Assembly (NCBI GenBank): GCA_036768485.1
Contig: JAVLUZ010000142.1
Location: forward strand, 19,493,274-19,557,273
DNA length: 64,000 bases
Direction of reading: 5' to 3'
Source: Mermis nigrescens
Lineage: Eukaryota; Nematoda; Enoplea; Mermithida; Mermithidae
Below are positions 23,701-38,700 of the stretch, in pieces; the stretch's first letter is position 1, and each line of letters starts with the position of its first letter. A program made the position numbers and the translations under genes. Below the pieces are notes generated by a model. The model made no database searches. It was not told the origin of the DNA and saw only the letters and a list, made by a program, of their open reading frames with translations.

Positions 23701-26700
23701 CGGGCTAGTAAATATGTTTGGATTTATTTATTTACATAAAATAAGAATATTGTGTACAACTTTTTTGAAACAAAACATTTCGTTTTCTACAAGGGTTCCA
23801 TAAGAGAAAATTTAAATGTGTTAAATTGTATTAGGAAGATTGCTAAAACAGATTTTTCGTGCTTATGAAATCAACCTATCTGTATTAGTTGGTTTCTGTT
23901 GGACTCAACAATGCTAAATTCATGCATGTAATGTAGGTATGATCAGGCCCGTATCCAGGATTTTATTTTGGGCGGACGTAAATTTTGAAGTCAGATATCT
24001 CGAGAACCATTGGGAGATGGGCAAAAACAAAGACCGCGTAGCGCCGAAAAAATTTGACATGCTCTACATGTATAATTCAAATTTGAGAGGTTTCGGGCGG
24101 GCTAGAAGACGAAAACTAGTAAACAATAAAATGTATCTTAAGTTTTATCTTAAGCCGGATTATCTTAAGTTTACTAGCTCGGAAGTACGCTAAAAACGTG
24201 TTTTGGTGGTATTTTAGACCTACTTCGAGAAGTTTTCATCTTTCCCTTTGGGGGATAATTGTGTGTTTCAAAAATTATTTTCAATTTCTGGGGGGGGAGC
24301 CGGCCCCCTGCCCCCTGAATACGGGCCTGCGTATGAGTATGTACAAACTTAGTTTTTAATTATTGAACTTTCTGAATTGAATCATATTCTTATGAAGTCA
24401 AAATTTTGCTCAATTTTTGAGCTGGCTTCTTTGTCCTGTTGAAAAGAATTAAGGACCGATTCTTGAAGTGTTCCTACTTCCGTATCTCGAGTTATTACAT
24501 ATAAACTTTGCCTGCCTTTAAATTATTAACCTGTGCTTGCTTACGCGCCTTGGAGAGAAATAACGTATGCAAGTCTTTTTTGTCGAAAAAGCAGAAATAA
24601 ATATAAAATCAACCAACTATATCAAATTATATTAAGATACCTCTTGTGTCTTTAAAATTATTTATTGTTTTTCTGCGAAGTCTTCATGAACATAAAGGAC
24701 TTTTCAGCCAAAAATAATAAAATCTTATATTTTAGGGTGTAAGAGATGTCCTTAAACTGATATTCGAACACATTTCGAATTGTCCAATGAATTTTCGAAC
24801 AGAAAAACGGAAGTCGCACACATTGATTGAAGATGTAAGTTGTGTATTGCAGTTTTATCATTGTTTGAATACGATTTATGCTAATGCACATGGCTAGGTT
24901 TTTACACATGTAGGTACACAGGCCCGTAGGCAAGGGGGCAGTTCGCTCTCCCATCCCGAAACCAAAAAAACTTTGTTTCTCACAAGGGTATCCCAAAGAA
25001 GGAAATGAAAAATTCTCGAAGTGCAATTAAAAGGTCGCCAAAACAGGTTTTTTTGCGTACTTATGAGTAGGGATCGGATGAGGGTCTTTTTTCCCCTCGG
25101 CCGAGACCGAGGCCGAGGGAACTTTGAAATCCTTGCCTCGGCCGAGGCCGGGGGACCGAGGGACCGAGGATTTGTTATAGATATAATATGAGTATATGAG
25201 TGCAAACAATTTAGGACATATATGCTCCATTTGATGTGGGTACAATAGCTATAGGATTGATTAGTGTAATATAGTTCAAATCTAACAAGTTATTCAAATT
25301 TTATTCGAAGGTAGTTATGCAAATGACAGGCACAGTAGTGACTAATTGCTAATCGTCTTGATCATTCAGCTCGTTTTCGCTATCACTATTGTGCGTTCTA
25401 CATATCTTTGTAATGGCAGGAATTGCATTTCAAAAGGAAAAATGTCAAGTTTTTTGGCGCTTTGCGCCGTTTTAAGACGATTCGTAGTGATTTTGGCCCT
25501 TAGAGACCCAGAAACTAGCTAAAATACACTACCAAAAGTCAAACAACTCTGTTTTTACCACTCTAAAATCGCTACTGTACCATATTATAGTACCGTAAAA
25601 TTTGTGTGTACAAAATGTACAAAGATTTTTGGGAAGACAAAAGCTGTAAAAAGGTGTAAAATTCCCAAAAATTTTCGGCGCTTCGCGCCGAAATGAGTAA
25701 TTGTTTGTCCTATATATCTTAAAAATGGCAGAATTTTCATTTAGAATGGAGAAATGCCAAATTTTTCGGCGCTTCGCGCCGTTTGGGGACAATTTTTAGT
25801 AATTTTTGGCGTCAGAAACAGTGTTTTTTTTGTACAAGGTCCGTTTGTACATGTATAAAGATGGTCCCCAAAAGTGTTTATACATTTTGTACATTCAATT
25901 TTTTGTGTACTGTAATATAGCACAGTAGCGATTTTAGTGTAGTAAAACAGGGTTTTCGATCTTTGGTAGTGTATTTTAGCTAATTTCTGGATTTCTGACG
26001 CCAAAAATTACTATAAATTGTCTCAAAACGGCGCGAAGTGCCTGAAAAATTTAACATTTTTCTATTCTAAATGCAAATTCTGCCATTCTCAACATATGTA
26101 GGACAAAAAATTACTCATTTCGGTGCGAAGCGCTGAAAATGTTTGGGAATTTCACACCTTCTTACAGTTTTTGTCTTCCCAAAAATCTTTGTACATTTTG
26201 TACACACAAATTTTTGGGTACTATAATATGGTACAGTAGCGATTTTAGTGAGGTAAAAACAGAGTTGCTCGACTTTTGGTAAGGTATTTTACCTAATTTC
26301 TGGGTCTCTAAGGGCAAAAATCACTAAGAATCGTCTCAAAACGACGCGAAGCGTCGAAAAATGTGACATTTCGCCTTTTGAAATGCAATTTCTGCCATTA
26401 TAACGATATATAGAACACACAAGTAATCAGTTCGGCGCGAAGCGCGAAAATTTTCGCGAATTTCAGACCTTTACAATTTTTGTCTTCCCAAAATTTTTTG
26501 TACACGCTCAAAGACGGTCCCGAAAAGTCTGTGTACGTCGAAAAAAATCTTTTCCGAGTACAACAAAACCACTGGCCAGAAACCCAGAATTTAGCTAAAA
26601 TACACTAACAAAGATCGAAACCCTGTTTTACCACACTAAAATCGCTACTGTACTATAGTATAGTACACAAAGATTTGCATGTGCAAAATGTACAAAGACT

Positions 26701-29700
26701 TTTGGGGACCATCTTTGTACATGTACAAAGGACCTTGCACAAAAAAAACCACTGCTTTGTATTGAATTTACTTTTGCGATCATGTCAAGAACGACACGTT
26801 GGCTTTTTAAACTATTTGTTACGATCAAGTGAAGGGCATGCGAGAAGCAGCCGGTATTTTTGAATTTGCCAATTTCCATCGCTTAAACAACATTAGCCCC
26901 GTTATCACGAATGACGAGGTGCACTTTGCTAAGTAAATTGAAATCTAACAGCACCCTTTTCAAGACAGAAGCCAAATTTTCGCCATTATAATTCTCTGAG
27001 AACGGTAAGCATTCAACAACTGCCGCCTTACGTTATCGAACAAAACTCTAAAGGGTGCTGTATTTGTGCTATTTCGGTATCACTCAAAAAATGCTGCGGT
27101 CTTGCATTTTCGGTCTTCAGTGCTCAGATTTTCTAGCTTGTGCAAATAAAATTGGCTTTGCGAGATTGGCCAATGTTGGCTAATGATTATAGGTGAATTT
27201 TTAGTAAATTCAATAAAAGAAACATTCTTTGTAAATTCCTTTGCTTCTTTACAATACCATTGCTACTTATTAAACAAATCATGTATGTACGAGTATGCGA
27301 AATACTTAAATATTGTCTTAGTATATTAACGTTCCATATTGAGGAATGTTGTTGACTTATAAATATTGACGAATTTTTTTCTTTTCCCTTACTTGTTGAT
27401 GGGTTGGCCTGGTTAAGCCCTGCGGGACTGCTCAGCCATCTGTACTTTACCTGAGTTTACCCCTACTCATGTATAATCGGTAGATCTCCGTATGATAGAA
27501 AGCAGAGAACTTCGTGTAGTTCATACAATATCAAGAAGCATAGGGCTATATGTGCTCAAATGGGAGTTTTCTTGTTTGTAAAATGAATTTTTGGCACGAC
27601 CTCTATGCATTAGCTCAAGTGTAAATGAAGTTATCAGGTCGTTTAACACATCTGCTCTGAAGTCAGATCTTTAGTTTGATAGCAGATACATTTAACTGTA
27701 AACTGTCATATGTATATCAATTTTTCATCATTTTTAGAACTTATATCTTAAAAAGGAACTTAAATATCTACTACTAAGAATTCGGCGCAAAGCGCCGAAC
27801 AGTTTTGAGGATTTTATGATAAAAGGACTGTGAAGAGCTAAAATTGTATTTTAAAGACAATAATTCTCTTATTTGTTTTTCCTTTCTTAAAATTTTTCGT
27901 TCGTCGCACGCCATGCCTACAAGCACTAGAGATCATTTGTACGGCTGGCCTTTCATTCGCATGCTGTAAAAAGCTATATTTAAACCGCGCTAAATTTTTT
28001 CTACATGCTGCATTGTGGATATGATGTACTGTACGAGTGTATGTGAATGCATCATTTGTGCAGTTGTTTGCTTAATTCTGAAACCGTTTTTACTTTAAGT
28101 GGTCGATACACGCTTTTAATTGTATATTACGCATCTACAGATTATCAGGATTTCCTGGCTCGCTGTCAATCGGATTTTTCGCTTTTATAATATTTGGCCA
28201 TTGTCTAAATGATAGACTATCTGGGCTGCTTATTCTTTCCTAAGAACTGATCATTAAAAATGAATGCGAAGTGCGAACAAAAGCAGTAGTTTTTGATGGG
28301 GGTTATCGCTCTAAAGCCTAAATTTTTAAGATCTGCGATGTAATGGGAAGAAAGTAAGCCATTGAATCTCCTGGATTCGATTCAGAAATGTAAATTAGAT
28401 GCCCGACACTACTGAATCTTTTTTAGACTGCAGATTTAATTATACGTATGTGTCATTGTTTCCTTCCCATCTGAATTTTTTTAGTAGTCTACTATGAATC
28501 GAGCATTAATTTCATTACGTAACTTTAATATAATCTATTCTGTTGTCTTGGTTTATCGTTAATTCTCGCATTTTATTAAATTTCGCAGCTCATTATCAAA
28601 ATATGCGATCGCAAGAACAATCTTCTACCGGCCTATTTTATCGTTAACGAAATGCGTAAGCTTTATGCAGAACCAAAATGCTTTCCCCACTGGGTAAGCG
28701 TAATTAGCTATCATTGTTTTTTTAGGATAATAAATCTCTGATATACATTCATTTTTCGCTCAGAGATTAGCTGATTGCTTCAATGGCATAGTCGAATCTT
28801 TTAGACATTTAGCTCAGATGGTCACCATAACAGGTTAGCTTAACAATTTTTCTTCTGTGTCAAACTGTCTGAATTTTTCAACGCATCTGTAATAGTCTCA
28901 AGTTTTTTCATCTATGTATTGCATATTTATCACTGTAAAATTTTGAATGACCTCGAACAACATTGCTTTACATTGTATTTATTCTTTACCAGTATGCTTA
29001 TTAATATTCTTTCGCTTTTCATAACACGCTAAGCTTTTATGCATGTAGAGGCTCAAAATTGTAAGTTATTGTGGGTAGTCAGCCATTCTTATGAGGTCTG
29101 GATGGGTGTACATTCGATCAAAAATGCTAAAAAACCACCTTTATGCATGAAAACATCCTACAAACACAAGTTTTAACTCATAAGTCAGGGGTGCGGTAAA
29201 AATCTCGCCATTTGGTTGGGAAATGGGAGATAGGACAACCAACTTTCGATTAGGTTGCAACGACACATGTGCATTCATACATACACGCAGGGGCGTAACC
29301 AGGATTTTATTTCGGGGGGGGGCCCAAAATTTTTGAAGTCCTATATCTCGGGAACCATTAAGAGATACGCGAAAATAATGGCATTTTTGAGCGTTTCTCG
29401 ACGAGATCTATATTATGGTGAAGTAAAAAATTTTGAAAAAAATCAAAAATTTTCTTGCTTTATTTCAAATTTGGATATAAAAAATCTATCTTTTAACCTA
29501 TCGGCATGACTAATTTCTCAATATCAAATTAAAGCTTGACTCCAAAACATTTCGAAATTCTTTTCTTTGCATTCAATTCTGCAGTTAAGCGCCGAAAATT
29601 TTAGACAAATACGCTATTTTTAAGTAAAATCTGGGCTTCTAAGGTAAGAAAAAAGATAGAACATAAGAAATCCAGCGCGAAGCGCCGAAAATTTTGACAA

Positions 29701-32700
29701 ATTCGTCATTTCAAGTAAAATCTGGGCTTCTAAGTTAAGAAAAAAGATAGAATATAAGAAATCCAGCGCGAAGCGCCGAAAAATTTTGACAAATTCGTTA
29801 TTTTTAGGTAAAATCTGGGCTTCTAAGAGAAGAAAAAAGATGGAACATAAGAAATCCAGCGCGAAGCGCCGAAAATTTTTGACAAACTCGTTATTTTTAA
29901 GTAAAATCTGGGCTTCTAAAGTAAGAAAAAACAGAACATGAGAAATCCGGCGCGAAGCGCCGAAAAATTTCGAGTTTAGAAGCTAAAAAGTGTGCTAAAA
30001 ACGCATTATGGCTGTCCACAATCCGTTTCCTTTTCACTTAAAAAAAAGCAAAGGGTCCCCCTTTGCTTTTAAAAAATTATTTTTCCATTTCGGGGGGGGC
30101 ATGGCCCCCGCCCTCCCTGGTTACGCCCCAGCATACACGGATGTGATTGATTAAATTTCCTAGTTTTCTTTCTGTGTGTTCCACCTCTGGACGTATCTTT
30201 AGGGAGGTCATATATGCTGCCGGCACCTGGTCATTTTGGTTTGCACTTAAACACGACTTGGAAGCTTGATCCAACCACGCTCAAGTTGTGTACGAAAGGA
30301 ACTCTCCCGTTTCCTGCTGAAGTTTAGCGATTTCTTGTAAATTGACTTATTTTGGCACAAAAAATGTTTGTATCCTATTTTCGAAAGTGTTTAGGATAAG
30401 GAGGGACATTTGCGACACAACAATTGTCTGTTTATTAGCTGAAGCACATAGGCACTTTGACAAATCACAAGATAATAATATCTAACCTGTATATTTATGT
30501 TCATATGTATTTGTGGAATTCCAATTCCTGTTAAGGGCGCAGATCTGTAATATTAAGGAATATAATAATAATATTAAAATTTTAATATTAAATATTAATC
30601 TTAAAATATAAATATTATCTTTAATATTAATCACATGCCTTTAACAGAATTATAAGGACCGTACAGTGCATGTGTCTATGGGTCAATCGCTAAACGGATT
30701 CCTGGTTGGGACATTAATCTTTAACAGTCGCGAATAAGAAAACAAATAATTACTGCATTACATTTGCATAATTCCCAATAGTATCGTCGTAACCTTAATA
30801 TAAGAAACCAACATCACATACGATTTTGGGTGTTGGGAAGCTGATTGATCTAGTGAAGTTAGTAAGAAAAAACTTGTTAGATGAAGCCTAGTCTAACTGC
30901 TTACAGCGACTCTTACACATTCTTATAGAATAAGGCATTTTTCATTTGTCATGCACATATGTATTAGAGGTGTGAGAGGTAATATTACCCCTTTCGCTGA
31001 ATAGTTCGAAAGTAAAGTACAACCATTTCAAGACATATATGTTCGAAATAGTAATTTTTCAGACGATTCCGACATATCTGAATGTAACTTACTATAGTAG
31101 CAATTACATACTTCACCGCTCTCCTGCCACAATTCATGAATGTCACCCCTTCTGACCATCCCGTTTGTGCGTGCACCTCTGATTGACCGTAGAAAAATGA
31201 AGGGAAGCAACATGCTGCCAGTCAGGTTGGGAATCAGTCTGATTAAAACAATTTTTTGTTTATTTAAAAAATCATCAAAGCATTGCTTAATTGCATGCGT
31301 TTAATTTGAAGCCGCTTATACCTTACTGTAGAGTTATGACGACACAGAATTTTTGCAGTAACTAACGCTTTTTTAACTTTACTCTTCAGGAAGTTAGCCA
31401 ACCGCAGTCTTACTTAATCCACGAAATATTTCTGCAGCCTAGTTTTCGTGAATTACTCAATATCGTTTTATCGCTGCAAAACAAGGTAAAGTATGTAGTA
31501 TATTGTTAGTTATCTGTGGTTAACCATAGAATTGATTGAAATATGTCAAAAAGTGGGACCATTGTGCGGCGGAGCAGAATTTCATAAAATTCTGATTATA
31601 AGAAATGTATGTAACTGTTGAGCTGTTTATTGAATAGTATGTGCGTGCATACAGTGGTGTGCAAAAGTTTAGAGCCACCCTGCGTAATATCTGAATTGGC
31701 TGTTCAATAAACAATTGCAATATTAATATTCAATCAAAACTATTGAAATACGAGAACCTAAATCGTGTAACATCGTTTCTGTGATTGTAGCTGTGTAGCC
31801 TCATGCATTGGAAAGTTTAAATTTTTGAAATTTTATTGTGCTTTTTATTGCGACAGTGGAAGCCCCAGTGAATTTCATCAGTTACCTTTGCTCAGAATCG
31901 GTTTATTGGATCGAAATGTCCTACTATTACCATATGGTAATCTTATAACAGATTTTCCATTTAGAGTGCTCAGAAATGCATAACACTTTTTCTTTCTCAA
32001 ATTAAGAGTGGCGCGCCTCCAATTATTTAATCAAATTGTTCATAAAACATGCAGATGCCGACTGGACAAAGCGGATCGTCCTCAAGGGTATAATATGTTC
32101 CTAAAACGCAAAAACAATATATAATTTATAAAAGCCTCTTGCACGATGCAAAATTAGTTTCAACTTCAGTCAGAAACGTGTCTTTACCAAATTTAGCATT
32201 ATGAACTGTAAGCATAATTTTACGCAATATTAGGATGACCGCAGACCTTTTGTAACCCCTAATATTAAGATAATTGTTCTACTGAGCCTAAAATGGCTTG
32301 CAGATTCAGGTCCAGCTACAAAAACTGATCTAAAAACTTGTCATAATTTGATTCGCTGCTTTCCTTAAGGATCGTTACAAACTTTGCAAAATACAAGAGG
32401 GTGGCTCTCAACTTTTGCACGCCACTGTAATGTAGTAAGGATTTGTACATGCGGAACCATCACCCTATTAGAGTCATTATTCATAACATTTATTATTTCA
32501 CTACTTCTCCTAAAGTTCGAACGAAAGCCAGTGTTTTTTTTTGTATTCGGCAAAGATTTTTCCTGATGTACAAAGACTTTTGGGGACCGTCTTTGTGCAT
32601 ACATGAACACAGATTTTTGGGGAGACAAAAACTGCAAAAAAGGTTTAAAATTCGCAAAAATTTTCGGCGCTTCTCGCCGGAATGAGTAATTGTGTGTTAT

Positions 32701-35700
32701 ATATATCTTTATAATGTCAGAAATTGCATTTTGAAAGGAAAAATGTCAAATTTTTCGGCGCTTTGCACCGTTTTGAGACGATTATTACTGATATTTGCCT
32801 TCAGAAACCCAGAAATTAGCTAAAATGCACTTCTAAAGGTCGAACAACTCTGCTTTTGCCACACTAAAAAAGCTACTGTATTATATTATAGTACCAAAAA
32901 TTTGAGTGCACAAAATGTACAACGACTTTTAGGGACCATCTTTGTGCATGTATATACAAAAGGACCTTGTACATAAAAAAAAACACTGACGAAAGCACAA
33001 TTTTCAGGCCTATTTTCAATTTTCAACCGAAAATTTGACATCTTTTTGAGCTTTTAATTATTTGAAGTTAAAAATTTTAATAACCTGGCTTTAAGCAGAA
33101 CTGTGACAGGGACGGATTGAATTTGAGGGGAACAATCGAACGAATGAAGATGTTTCACCCTTTCGATCCGGAAAGCTCAAAACAATAAAAACTGAAAAAT
33201 TATTGAGAGATGTATGCATGTACTTGATTTGGGATTTGAGTTATGAGCTTGTGAGCCCAAGTGTATGTACTGTCGACAATGAAGTTTGTTTTATTGATTG
33301 ACATGACTATTATCGACATAGTTTCCCAAGGTCGAAAGTTAAGGGGGAGTGAAGCATTTTATGGGTAAACAAAACATGAATGCACCAGACAGCGCGAAGC
33401 GCCGAAAAAATTTTAACACCTTTGCTGCTTTCGTTCCCAAAAATCATGCAGAAAATGTTTGATAGTTCAAAATCTTCTGACAGTGACTCGAGTCTTGGAC
33501 TCTGACGTAGAAGCAATACCAACCTCTTATCCCTATGGAAATGTGAGATTATCGGCGTCAGTGTTTTTTTGTATTTGGCAAAGATGTTTCCCGATGTACA
33601 AAGACTTTTCGGGACCGTCTTTGTACATGTACAAAGATTTTTGAGAAGTCAAAAATTGCAAAAAAGGTCTAAAATTCGCAAAAATTTTCGGCGCTTCGCG
33701 CCGAAATGAGTAATTGTGTGTTCTATATGGCTTTATAATGGCAGAAATTGCATTTCAAAAGGAAAAATGTCGAATTTATCGGCGCTTCGCGCCGTTTCAG
33801 AGACGAGTCTTGATGATTTTTGCCCTTAGAGACCCAGAAATTAGCTGAAATACACTACCAAAAGTCGAACAACTATGTTTTTACCACACTAAAATCGATA
33901 CTCTACCATATTATATTACCCAAAAATTTGTGTGTACAAAATGTACAAAGACTTTTGGGGACCATCTTTGTATCTTTGTACACGTACAAACGGACTTTGT
34001 ACAAAAACACTGATCGACATTCACATGCTCGTATCAGGTACTTTACATGTATTTCATTTTCTATGTAAAAATTATTTTTTGCCATTTATTGTGCGTAGAA
34101 CATTGCTTCGAACATTTTCATTGTTTTTCAGACACCAAGGTGTTCTTTGGAAGAAATATTTATTTCTACCGTTTTGGAATTAATGGCAGAGGTGGAAAGG
34201 GAAGGCAAGCAACTCAGACATATTTGGTCAACTTTGAGCAACGTGCTTGTTTTCTTGGTCATCAACTTCCTGATTAATTTCCCGAAAATGGCGAAGAGCT
34301 TGCAATTTAAGGTACCTAGAGCAGCTCTTTTTTGCTTATCGCTGATTTGAATATGTGTTGGTTCCAGTGAAAATCGTAGGTCTCCTCCTTGATGTTTATG
34401 TCCATATTTATTTACTTATTCGATGAATTGTCGAAAATCCCAAATTTAATTTACATAGCTGTGGCTGGAAATACCCCCAATACAGTTATCTTTTAAATTG
34501 CTAGTTTTCCTAATGTGCGTTATATTAAAAGGATTCTTTTCCCAATTTTTAGTCAAAAATAGATTTGTGCATATTTTGGTCGTTTTTATTATTTAATCGG
34601 GAATATAGTTTCCTTTTATCTCATTGTTAAGGTTTAAATATGACAATTACCTTATTCTGGTATTTTATCACGACTTGCTGATAGTTATTTAAGGTAAGTC
34701 GTTTGGGATATGAATGTGTGCTTGTTAGTATGTACTTGGACTTTTTGGGACCGTCTTTGTACATGTACAAAGATTTTTGGGAAGACAAAAATTGCAAAAA
34801 AGGTGTGAAATTCGCAAAAATTTTTGACGCTTCGCCCCTGAAATGAGTAATTGTGTAGTCTATATATCTTTATAATGGCAGAAATTGCATTCCAAAAGGA
34901 AAAATGTCAAATCCGTTTTAAGGCGATTCTTAGTGATTTTTGCCCTTAGAGACCCAGAAATTAGCTAAAATACACTACCAAAAGTCGAACAACTCTGTTT
35001 TTACCACACTAAAATCGCGGCTGTACCATATTAAAGTACTCCAAAATTTGTGTGTACAACATGTACAAATATTTTTGGGAAGACAAAAAATGTAAAAAGG
35101 TGTAAAATTCCAAAAATTTTCGGCGCTTCGCGCCGAAATGAGTATCATTTGTCCTATATATCTTCAAAATGGCAGAATTTGCATTTAGAATAGAAAAATT
35201 TCAAATTTTTCGGCGCCTCGCGCCATTTTGAGGCAATTTTTAGTAATTTTTGGCGTCAGAAACCCAGAAATTAGCTAAAATACACTACCAAAGATCGGAA
35301 ACCCTGTTTTACCACACTAAAATCGCTACTGTACCATATTAGAGTACGCAACAATTTGCATGTACAAAATATACAAAGACTTTTGGGGACCATCTTTGTA
35401 CATGCACAAACGGACCTTGTACAAAAAAAACGCTGCCAACAACATTCATGTAACAGGGGGATAGGGCATATCCCCCACCAAAAATTGGTCGGCCCCCATA
35501 GCCAGAAAATATTGACCCGCTCTCGATTTTTGGAAAAAATTGTGTTTTTTTGGACGGTTTTAGATTTTTTGGTCGTCTTTGGCCGAAAATTGGAGGTCAT
35601 TAACCACTCTCCCATGAAATGACTGGGGACCTCCCACTCGAAATTTCGAGCCTTTACATGCATGCCCACGAAATATGCTTTATTGGATTGAAAATCGGAA

Positions 35701-38700
35701 AAAGTTCCATTTTTAGATGAATACCTACAGAAAATGTCAAAAAAAGCCAAACAAATTTGCTTAAAATGTGTTGACCGTAAAGTTCTAAATTGTAGGGAAA
35801 AATTTCTTTCTTATACGATGTACCTCTTACACAATATATTGTATTTAGGGCGGACGGAAGGGGGTGACCCCCTCTTAACCGGAAAAAAATTTCGAAACGC
35901 AAGATAATGCACGGAATGATGGTAAAATTGCATGTCTTTAACGTAAAATCTTCAAAAATTCAGTGCTTTGCGCCTGATGTGAAGTATTTTCTATAATTTT
36001 GGCTAAAGCGTGACCAAAAACGTCATTTTTTGTAGCATTTTGATTACAAAAATTTTATTTCTTAAAGTTCGAATTTTATGATCTTAATGGATAGAGCATG
36101 TCAAAACGTCGAAAAAAGCGGATTTTGCGAGCTACCCTGACGAATTTCCCGAGAAATAGATCAATTTATGTTGGGTACGCCCCCACCCCTTAGCTGAATC
36201 TTGGATATGGACCTGGTTGCAGTGATTAATACAATGCATTGCCCTTGTTATGTTTAATATGTACATATGTGTGCATATTGTTAATGCTTTGACGATTCAA
36301 TTTTCAGCTTGCTATTTTGCCGTATCGCAAAGCACGTGATGATTTAATGTGGCTTCTTTTACAATGTTTGTCTGCAATCGTGACCAAACAAATAACCGTA
36401 AGTTTTTATAAAAAATTAGCACATGTTTGTCATTGGAGTGTCTGACTCTATAATCAGGGTTGCCAATTTTGGGGTTTTTCCCCATTTCGGGGTTTTTTTG
36501 AGGCCGTTGGAGACATTTTTCAGCGATTGAGGTTTTTGCGCCTATGCTTAACCATTGGTTGAGTTTTTTGCTAGCTTGAGTTGAAAATTGGGGTTTTTTC
36601 GACAAGAGCACTTGGCAACCCTGTGTAAAATACTGCTAATTTTTAAGCAATTTCAATTCGAAATGCTCATGCTTCAACATTTTTTTGTAATCGCCCGTTT
36701 TCTATGCTACATACAGTATTCGAATGATTCATTGATTTATGCAAGAGTTCAATTTTTGGATTAAACCCTACTATTTGAGATTATGCACTTGTAAAAATAA
36801 GTCCTACAACTTTCGTTGGATGCAATGCTATATTTTCACTCATAAAGGTAAACATCTAATTGATAGAAATAAAATTGATCATCTTGAATTTTTTAATTCA
36901 ATCAGTGAATGAACTGATGTGCAGGTTATAGGTACATAAATTTGCATAAACAACTACTTGTTGTATTTGTCCCGATTTTCTGAAGGTATCATCATGATGA
37001 TAAATCCTAAATTTAAGGAAAGCATAAATGCGAGTATGTTGTTATGCGGCTGTATTTGCGCTTGGCTAAGCTCTCTTTGCAATATTTGACAGGAACTAAG
37101 GCACACGTAATATGTAGTACAACTAATGCATGTAATAGCGAATAGAAATACAGATTGAGTGATTAACTGCTCGCTATGAAAATCATTTTGCGTCATCTTA
37201 CTAGAAAGAATTATATTAAAGTAGCTGCTTCTCTCTATAATCATTTTAATAAGCGAAGAAATCAATTTTAGTCTTTGCAGAACGTTATGATCTAAACTAC
37301 ATTGTCTATGCGTCATGCGTGGATTTAGACGGGGAAATGGAAGGAGGGCGCCCCCTGTCGTCGAAAAATAGCTGAGTGAAATAGAGATTGGGTAGTACTC
37401 ATGGAATAGATTTACTGACTTTATTGGCGCTTTAAAAATCATGTTTTTACGTCGGAAGAGTAGTTTAGGAACGGAACAAGCGATTTTCAATTCTTACAAA
37501 AATTTTTCGAGTATTTTTCGGCACTTTATGCCGATTTCTGCACTCAATTTTGCGCTGTTTTTGCAGAAAACTTCCCAATGTTTTCAAAACATTTTTAGGA
37601 TCACTAATGATTCTGTTTATCAAAAGACCGCAAATATCGCTACTGTAAGCATAATGGATGGATTTTTTGGGCCATTTTTCGAAACTATTAGGAAAAATCG
37701 GGGTTCCGCCCCCTGTCAGAAAAATCCTGGATCCAACTCTGCTATTCGTATACTTTATTACTTGTACTCTTTCCTAACTAAGCATCTTTTTATTTACATA
37801 AATTGAGATTGAAGACGTCGGCACGATTGTCGAGCTTTATCGCACTTTGTACACTGGCAGCGAAGAGTTTTCTGTTTCCGAATCGGATCCCTCTTGTGTT
37901 TATATGATGGCCGCTACGTGCATTTGGGTAATGATCCTGGAAAGAATTAAAGATGTAAGCATCCTTTCTACAATTTGGTATTCGGCCTTTTCTGTAGGTG
38001 CACAAGCATAGGTGGGCGGCACCAAAGCTCTGGGGGGTGCAAGATTCTTTCAAAGGTTACAAAATGGCTTTAAAATTGGTGGTATGGCGAAATAAACACC
38101 ATTTTTGACGTTTTTTATCTAGCACTATCCATTGGCATCAAAAAATTGCGGAAAAGATAAAAGAATGTTCAAAAATTGAATTTTGGGAGGGTATTTTGGT
38201 TTCTGGGGGGTCGCATACCCCAAACCCCCTAAGCCCAGGTATGTGTACAAGGTCAGGCCTGCAGAGATGAAACCCAGACCTGTAAATTATCGTCTGTATT
38301 CTGTTTTCTAAATCAAGTGATGAAGGCAGAAGAACAATAAAAATTGTATCCTACTTGTACATTTGGAATGCATTTATGCAGTAAGATCGTGTTTCTAAAA
38401 AGTATTTAAGTCTCCTCGACTCTATTTTGAAATTTTTAACGGTAAAAGTACTGAAATTTGAAACATTAACTCAACTTTAGGTGCCTTATGGGTGAGCGGG
38501 AAAGAAGATTCGTTAAGTCAGCTGGAGAAAGTTTGTCACTATTTCGATCTTTCTACGTAATTTATGCGTGGAACACCAACTTAAGCGCTGTAAGCTTAAA
38601 GCTCGAAATCGCCTCACAGCGCCTGTCTGACTTTTAGTTGATGATTTTGTACCCATTCCAGTGTTTTTTTAACGCCACCCCCATTTGCGCGGCCGCTTAT

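Noticed and set aside
29570..29965. Regular ~92 bp repeats with a palindrome, considered as a CRISPR-like array.
   Set aside because: The whole unit is repeated, with no unique spacers. The array lies inside a transposon in a eukaryotic intron.
31388..31394. Alternative acceptor GGAAG for MED23 exon 9.
   Set aside because: It would fit only if exon 8 were absent. Exon 8 at 30203-30321 matches the family and leaves phase 0, which requires the TTCAG acceptor.
35271..35750. 159-codon minus-strand frame.
   Set aside because: Most of it is the antisense of the family A MITE ending at 35435 and the adjacent repeat unit; similar frames recur wherever this MITE occurs.
36954..37490. Longest open frame outside the MED23 exons (178 codons, minus strand).
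   Set aside because: It runs across intron sequence and into the family D MITE at 37314, shows no family resemblance, and has low-complexity hydrophobic content typical of chance frames in AT-rich DNA.
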